In this document: positions 5,904 to 9,651 of the stretch, one piece after another
Numbering within the stretch: the first letter of the stretch is position 1
Layout of the letters: each line of letters opens with the position of its first letter
Assembly: GCA_900550835.1 (NCBI GenBank)
Contig: URTP01000081.1
Coordinates: 1 to 9,651 of the forward strand
Length of the DNA stretch: 9,651 nt
Source of the DNA: an uncultured Collinsella sp.
GTDB taxonomy: Bacteria; Actinomycetota; Coriobacteriia; Coriobacteriales; Coriobacteriaceae
Reading direction: 5' to 3'
Position numbers and translations under genes: made by a program
The notes under the pieces: model-generated
Seen by the model: only the letters and a program-made list of their open reading frames with translations
What the model was told of the DNA's origin: nothing
The model's database searches: none

Positions 5904-6229
5904 TTACCGCCCAGTGCGAGGACCCGATGCTAAGGCCGGCGCAGGGCGATGCTCGGCCCCGTTCGCTACCCCAAGCGCTTCCTGCGCGGTCATGCCCTTG
6001 TAGCCCTCGTTTGCGCGCATAAGCGGGTTCATGTGCAGGGGAATGTCGATCCAGGTGCCGCTTGCTCGGTCAGCCTGATCGGATTGGAGGAAGACGACCT
6101 CGTGTTCAGCATAGGCGATGGCGAAACTTCCTTCACCGCAGTCATACCGGGGGGGGGCGGATACTCCCGTGCAGGCGATGATATGAAGTAGATGATTTTC
6201 CGCCAGGAGGGCATCCAAGTGTCGGGACG
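5904..6229 (-). pseudogene. C-terminal fragment of an unrecognised protein, fused to ATPase remnant
   Basis: After the ATPase homology ends near 6230, coding character continues in a different frame for about 105 codons. It runs from HLDALLAENHLLHIIACTG through GSFAIAYAEHEVVFLQSD to a tail with MNPLMRANEGYKG, and stops at 5904. It lacks its own start and ribosome binding site, so it looks like the 3' part of another gene joined by deletion or recombination. A run of nine C on the coding strand (6149-6157) lies inside it; a change in run length would switch frames. I do not recognise the family. It is not the normal DUF4143 C-terminus. Confidence 0.4.
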
Positions 6230-7047
6230 TTTCCCTTGATGTCGTAGCGCCTCGCTTCGTAGAAGACAAAGGCGTCGCGGAGGTGGGAGATATAGCGCCC
6301 GACGGTGACGTGGTTGGCGGGGACCCTGTTGGCGTCGAGGACGCTGGCGATGTTGTTGGGCAAGTTGAGGTCGCCGGAATTGTCCATCATGTACTCGGCC
6401 AGCCTCTCCAACACGGTGGAGTCAGGCAGCGAGAACTTCTGGACGAGGTCGCGCGCGAGGATGGTCTTGTAGACGTCGCGGATGTAGCCATACGACTCCG
6501 AGATGTCATCGTAATCGTAGGACCCGGCGAGTCCGCCGCGACTGATGAACCCATCGAAGTCGTCGTCGACGGCCCCCTGCTCGCCGAAGTAGGAGCGGTA
6601 TTCGCCGAAGCTGAAGGGGAGGATATGAACCTCCCTGTGGCGCCCTGTGAACAGGGTCACCAGGTCCGAACTCAGGAGGAACGCGTTCGATCCCGTGAGG
6701 TAGATATCTCATCCGCCACGTGCGTGAATGCTGTTAATTGCTTTCTCGAAGCCCTCGCACGGCTTCATCTCGTCGATGAAGAGGCGGTTGCGGGCGCCCT
6801 CTTTGTGCCGCTCTATGATTTCGCGATGCAGCGCGTGGTACTCGAGCAGCGGCTCGTTGTTGAGGTCCAGCAGGTCGATGTAGACGTTGTTGGAGGACGG
6901 GTCCTTCAGAGCGACGGAGGCGGAGAACGCCTTCATGAGCTCGGACTTGCCGGAAGCGGCGCATCCCCGTGATCACCTTGATGTCCCAGGTGCCCTCGAG
7001 CGCCCAAAGCCGCTCCATGTACGATTGCGGTCTACCCAAGCCATCAT
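6230..7047 (-). pseudogene. Broken DUF4143-type AAA ATPase
   Basis: Joined across frames, the product reads like the N-terminal two thirds of the common DUF4143 ATP-binding proteins. It begins SYMERLWALEGTWDIKVITGMR, then the Walker A segment, RLFIDEM as Walker B, IYLTGSNAFLLSS as the sensor region, EVHILPFSFGEY, and on to YISHLRDAFVFYEARRYDIKG. Three lesions are visible. An extra A in the pair 6954-6955 shifts the frame within Walker A; removing it gives MRRSGKSELMKAF. A TGA at 6711-6709 replaces a codon that is probably Cys before DIYLTGSN. The last ~150 residues are missing, replaced by unrelated sequence at about 6230. The AAGGAG-preceded ATGs (7047, 7044) are also out of frame with the body, so a further shift or a TTG start (7039) is needed. 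Such ATPases are widespread, poorly characterised accessory proteins. The upstream inverted repeat survives. Confidence 0.85.
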
Positions 7048-7058
7048 CAGCTCCTTCC

Positions 7059-7097
7059 CGGTTTCGAAACTCGAATGTTTTTAAATTTTCGAAACCG
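7059..7097 (-). promoter_or_regulatory. Perfect inverted repeat at the ATPase pseudogene promoter
   Basis: CGGTTTCGAAA (7059-7069) and TTTCGAAACCG (7087-7097) form a perfect 11-bp inverted repeat around a 17-nt AT-rich centre. Each arm also holds the self-palindrome TTTCGAAA. The inner edge is only 2 nt from the AAGGAG ribosome binding site of the ATPase gene (7051-7056). It is likely an operator, although no exact -35/-10 pair could be placed. Confidence 0.6.
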
Positions 7098-7230
7098 AGA
7101 AGGCAATATGCGCAAGGGCGCGTCGGGGGGTAAGCAAGGGCCTGCTCTCAACGCCGCCCGTCGAAAGGGAACGCTCCGCTCTCGGCGGGGAAGCCGTCGC
7201 GTTGCCCGTTCCGCCTCTTCGATTCTGGCA

Positions 7231-7251
7231 GGCGCCCGGAATTGGGGCGCC
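7231..7251 (-). terminator. GC-rich hairpin just after the AbiEii-like toxin gene
   Basis: GGCGCCC (7231-7237) and GGGCGCC (7245-7251) form a perfect 7-bp stem with a 7-nt loop, starting 5 nt beyond the stop codon of the toxin gene. No T-run follows, so it may be a weak terminator or 3'-end stabiliser. It is the only structure separating the AbiE operon from the ATPase pseudogene on the same strand. Confidence 0.45.
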
Positions 7252-7256
7252 CTTGA

Positions 7257-8252
7257 TCAGCTTGGCCCGTTGATAGTCTCCTCGAGCTCCACCATGTAGG
7301 CGACTATCTCATCGATGCTCAGGTAGCCGCCGAACAGCATCGGTCTCATCGAGGCGTAATCGGCCGCCAACTCGTCGAGCCTACCCTTTAGAGGGGCGAG
7401 CCTGAGCGTGCCGGGCCTCGCGTCGGCCAGCTTGGCCCACGGCGTGCGGTAGAACTTCTCTTTGAACCTGACGACCTGTTCGAGGAGGCCAGGCTGCGCT
7501 ACGGCGCGGCCGAGCACGAACGAGTGGCCAAGGCGGTACATGTCGTAGTAATGGCGGGAGTAGCGCCTGGGCATAGCCTTGTCCTCGGGCCTGTTGGCCT
7601 CCTGGTGCAGGATGGTGGCCTTCTCCCAGAACGTGCGCTCGGGACTCGCGGTGCGCACCGTGGTCGACAGCTCGGGCCCGAACGGAACCACGTCCGCCGC
7701 GTACGGGGTTATCGCCGCCTCCTCGGAGGGCGACCATGCCGCCATGGGCCCTATCTCCAGCTTGATGGTGTCGAGCGTGCCCGCTGACTCGTAGGAGCGC
7801 GGGTAGTCGAAGTACACAGTCTCTTCCTCGGCCCCGAGCCTAACGGACGCTTCGGTGCCGAGGGACTCGGAGAGCGTGGCCCTGAGCTTCGGGACGAAGG
7901 CGTCGGCCAGGAAGGCATTCGTGCGCTCGATGCTGTCGGCCTTGAACCGCTCCTGCGCCGAGTTGCTGCGCGGCTCCCACGGTTCGTCCTCGCCGTAGCC
8001 CAGGAGTCGCCAATCGAGTATGAGGTCGATGTCCTCCGAGAAGCGCTCGATGAGCCCGAAAGCCTTCGACAGGCTCGTACCGCCCTTGAACACCATGGAC
8101 TCGGCGAAGCCGCTTCTGTGGAAAAGGTGGTCCAAGGTGTAGCACACCCAGAAGTCCTTCTCGACGACGGCCGGCGCAAGCGCCATCCCCTGCGCGGCGG
8201 CCTCAAAGACCAATCTGCGCTCGTCGGTCGAGGCCCTAGCGATCCTGTCCAT
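7257..8252 (-). CDS. AbiEii/AbiGii-type nucleotidyltransferase toxin
   Basis: The 331-residue protein has the nucleotidyltransferase signature of AbiEii toxins: VFKGGTSLSKAF (54-65), then RFSEDIDLIL (70-79), where Asp74 and Asp76 are the likely metal ligands. KLEIG (164-168) follows, then ERTFWEKATILHQEA (205-219) and SRHYYDMYRL (232-241), all typical of the family. AbiEii toxins use NTPs and inhibit growth, and in studied systems the tRNA acceptor end is a target; they give abortive phage resistance. The start at 8252 is set by GGGAGG 6 nt upstream and by the 17-nt overlap with the end of the antitoxin gene; the same frame stays open further upstream but only as a shadow of the antitoxin. 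All core motifs are intact, so the toxin is predicted active. Confidence 0.93.
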   Translation of the reverse strand: MDRIARASTDERRLVFEAAAQGMALAPAVVEKDFWVCYTLDHLFHRSGFAESMVFKGGTSLSKAFGLIERFSEDIDLILDWRLLGYGEDEPWEPRSNSAQERFKADSIERTNAFLADAFVPKLRATLSESLGTEASVRLGAEEETVYFDYPRSYESAGTLDTIKLEIGPMAAWSPSEEAAITPYAADVVPFGPELSTTVRTASPERTFWEKATILHQEANRPEDKAMPRRYSRHYYDMYRLGHSFVLGRAVAQPGLLEQVVRFKEKFYRTPWAKLADARPGTLRLAPLKGRLDELAADYASMRPMLFGGYLSIDEIVAYMVELEETINGPS

Positions 8253-8853
8253 GCTTCGCCTCCCATATCTTCTTCGCGGCGTCGGCAACCCAGGAGGTGA
8301 GCCCCGCCGACTCTTCCAGGAACGAGCCGGCCTGCTCTTCCGTGAGGTTGCGCGCGAGCGTTCTGATTTCCTCGTCGCCCACGTTCTCGCGTCCGAGCGC
8401 CTTGAGGGCCTGCACGATGGTACAGGTGATCTGCGAGCAGTCGAGCAGGTCGCGGTTGGCGCGGTGCCGGAGCTCGATATCGTACGGCCCATACTCGTAG
8501 CGCTTGTACGGACCGCTGCTGACGTAGACGAGCTTTGCGGGCACCTGTGTGTCGAGGCCCAGCGCATTGAGCGCCGCATCGCCGGACGGTGCGACGATCC
8601 ACTTGTTGGCACGGGCGACGGCGCGCACGACCTCGTCGGCGCTAGCCGGCACCTCGGTGCCCATGAGCGCGCTGCGCTCCGGCGCGTAGTAGACGCCGCG
8701 GATGGCACGGGCAATCCCTCCCTTTGCATGCAAGCGCCCGAGCGCGTTGGCAGCGTTGCGTCGGCCTGCGACGTCGGAGAAGTCGGCGGCCGTGAAGGCC
8801 CTGCCGACGCCGAGGCTCTCTATACGCTTAACGATGGCCTCTGCTTCTGTCAT
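8236..8853 (-). CDS. DUF6088/AbiEi-type antitoxin
   Basis: The 205-residue protein has an N-terminal winged helix (about 1-58: FTAADFSDVAGRRNAANALG followed by RGVYYAPE at 52-59) and a C-terminal domain with KWIVAPSGDAALNALGL (84-100) and YDIELRHR (124-131). This is the DUF6088/AbiEi-like antitoxin pattern. In known AbiE systems the antitoxin does not bind the toxin. It antagonises its effect (type IV) and represses the operon by binding inverted repeats through the winged helix. GGAGGA lies 5 nt before the ATG at 8853, and a perfect inverted repeat sits just upstream. The 3' end overlaps the toxin gene by 17 nt, so the two are one operon. The gene is intact. Confidence 0.9.
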   Translation of the reverse strand: MTEAEAIVKRIESLGVGRAFTAADFSDVAGRRNAANALGRLHAKGGIARAIRGVYYAPERSALMGTEVPASADEVVRAVARANKWIVAPSGDAALNALGLDTQVPAKLVYVSSGPYKRYEYGPYDIELRHRANRDLLDCSQITCTIVQALKALGRENVGDEEIRTLARNLTEEQAGSFLEESAGLTSWVADAAKKIWEAKHGQDR

Positions 8854-8866
8854 AGCATTCCTCCTA

Positions 8867-8900
8867 TTTGATGAAAATAGTATATACCTTTTTCATCAAA
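8867..8900 (-). promoter_or_regulatory. Operator/promoter of the AbiE-type operon
   Basis: TTTGATGAAAA (8867-8877) and TTTTCATCAAA (8890-8900) form a perfect 11-bp inverted repeat with a 12-nt centre. On the minus strand the centre contains TATACT (8884-8879), a good -10 element, so a protein bound to both arms would block it. The -35 is not obvious. AbiEi antitoxins are known to autorepress through inverted repeats, which fits this position directly ahead of the antitoxin ribosome binding site. Confidence 0.8.
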
Positions 8901-9010
8901 TTGCTTCTGATTGCCTTGGTCGCCCGCACGTCGCGCCTGCGGTCCCTCGCCGAGCCGGCATGCGCGCGTGCGCCCGGAAGCGGTTGCGTCTCCCAATCGC
9001 GGCCTGGGGT

Positions 9011-9280
9011 TAGAGCAAATGGAAGAAGCTCGCGTTCTTCGGCGACGAACCTGCAGAGACGAGAAAGCTCGCGAAATCCCCCAAGCGCCGCGCCCGCGAG
9101 GCATCGAGGGCCCTTAGGCAGCCGGCGATGAGCACCAAGGCACAGCAGGCGCTCGCGCGTCAGCGGGAGACGATGAAACGGGAGTCGGCCCGCGCAAGAA
9201 GTCTACGCCGCGCTGACGAGGCGGAGGCGCGCTTTGGGCAGCGGAAGCAAAAGCGCAAGCAGAAGCATCGCGGGCATTAA
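9011..9280 (+). pseudogene. Basic C-terminal tail of an unrecognised protein
   Basis: Starting after an in-frame TAG (9011-9013), an open frame of 88 codons reads SKWKKLAFFGDEPAETRKL, then a Lys/Arg-rich helical tail with RQRETMKRESARARSLRRAD, ending in QKRKQKHRGH and TAA at 9280. The composition is typical of the basic tail of a nucleic-acid-binding protein. I suspect a mobilisation or plasmid-related protein, but cannot name the family. No start or ribosome binding site lies at its beginning; the first ATG (9128) would give only 50 residues. It is best read as the 3' remnant of a larger gene whose front was lost near the AbiE operon. Confidence 0.4.
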
Positions 9281-9651
9281 TCGCCATTTGCAGCGAGACT
9301 CATACAGAAGCGGTGTTGGGTTTCGCTTGAAACCGGCATCGTTATCTATTGCGGCGCTTTAGCCTATCGTCTTTCAAGAGCTACTCCCAAAAGATCAAAT
9401 CTCATTTCGGTTTTGGGAGTAGCAAACTCTGCGTTGTAGGCGGCCCCAAGAACCAATCTCGAGACGAACCGACCAAGGGGCTTACGTTTTCGCCGGGAGG
9501 CTGGAAAGCTTGCTTAATCGACGCGGACTGGCAATTGCTAAACCTCAAAAGCCGGAGCGCGCCGGCGTCGCTCATTTCGCTAAATCGATTTGATGGGATG
9601 ACGGATTACTGTCTTGAGCTTCTCCGGCGCGCACTTACGCGGGTCGGAGAG
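9281..9651. other. Gene-free end of window, mostly repeat copy 2
   Basis: No gene with start and ribosome binding site is visible after the stop at 9280. Almost all of this stretch is the second repeat copy. The last 30 bases contain TCTCCG near 9620 and CGGAGA at the window end, which could be a hairpin but is cut off by the window edge. Confidence 0.4.
9341..9620 (+). repeat. Degenerate ~280-bp direct repeat, copy 2
   Basis: This copy matches 4471-4748 in direct orientation over its full length, roughly 70% by eye, with single-base insertions that break every frame open in copy 1. Its hairpin is stronger: GCTACTCCCAAAA (9380-9392) and TTTTGGGAGTAGC (9411-9423) form a perfect 13-bp stem with an 18-nt loop. 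Read on the minus strand, the 3' arm carries GGGAG followed 6 nt later by TTG, resembling a ribosome binding site held in a hairpin, as in copy 1. No transposase, terminal inverted repeat or target duplication was found. Confidence 0.75.

Noticed and set aside
6283..6972. 229-codon plus-strand open frame opposite the ATPase remnant
   Set aside because: It is rich in Val, Glu and Asp as expected for an antisense shadow of a GC-rich gene, has no ribosome binding site, and the minus strand carries clear ATPase motifs.
7075..7299. 74-codon plus-strand frame downstream of the ATPase operator
   Set aside because: It has low-complexity Arg/Ser/Gly composition, no good ribosome binding site, and runs into the toxin gene on the other strand.
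8253..8729. N-terminal extension of the AbiEii-like toxin to 490 residues
   Set aside because: The extension lies wholly inside the antitoxin gene in another frame, has arginine- and serine-rich shadow composition, and a good ribosome binding site precedes the internal start at 8252.
8251..8871. 206-codon plus-strand open frame opposite the antitoxin
   Set aside because: It is an antisense shadow of the DUF6088 antitoxin, whose winged-helix motifs and ribosome binding site are clear.
4471..9620. Insertion sequence or composite transposon with the 280-bp repeats as ends
   Set aside because: No transposase, terminal inverted repeats or target-site duplication could be found, and the copies are too diverged for a recent insertion.

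Overview
The window looks like chromosomal accessory sequence from a moderately GC-rich anaerobic gut bacterium. I favour the class Coriobacteriia (Collinsella/Olsenella-like). The basis is overall style: GC-rich codon use with strong GGAGG-type ribosome binding sites, a carboxymuconolactone decarboxylase-cupin fusion, a LytTR-DUF3021 pair, and a DUF6088/AbiEii toxin-antitoxin pair. This is inference; there is no rRNA or other phylogenetic marker.

Positions 1-2702 hold two small stress modules, each an enzyme gene divergent from its own regulator. The first is a CMD-cupin enzyme (58-822, minus) facing a MerR regulator (975-1415, plus), with a perfect MerR-type palindrome between them. The second is an NAD(P)-binding NmrA/YwnB-like protein (1552-2190, minus) facing an HxlR regulator with an N-terminal cysteine (2352-2702, plus). 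The likely theme is response to electrophiles or quinones. Positions 2974-3980 hold a small two-helix membrane protein followed by a TetR regulator on the minus strand. A 49-residue, possibly truncated membrane peptide follows at 4115-4264.

From about 4300 the sequence becomes a patchwork. A gene-poor stretch contains the first copy of a degenerate repeat of about 280 bp (4471-4748). Next is a translationally coupled LytTR regulator and DUF3021 membrane protein (4904-5849), with a 21-bp-spaced direct repeat upstream. Next is a broken DUF4143-type AAA ATPase (about 6230-7047, minus) carrying a frameshift inside Walker A, an in-frame stop, and a lost C-terminus abutting an unrelated fragment. 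An apparently intact AbiE-type type IV toxin-antitoxin operon follows (8853 down to 7257), with a perfect inverted repeat at its promoter. After that come a highly basic protein tail (9011-9280) and the second repeat copy (9341-9620).

The two repeat copies are in direct orientation and bracket the LytTR, ATPase and AbiE segment. I read this as an accessory island that has accumulated deletions and insertions. No RNA genes, CRISPR array, transposase or integrase were recognised. The most interesting undescribed item is the repeat itself, which keeps a hairpin although neither copy has a conserved reading frame.
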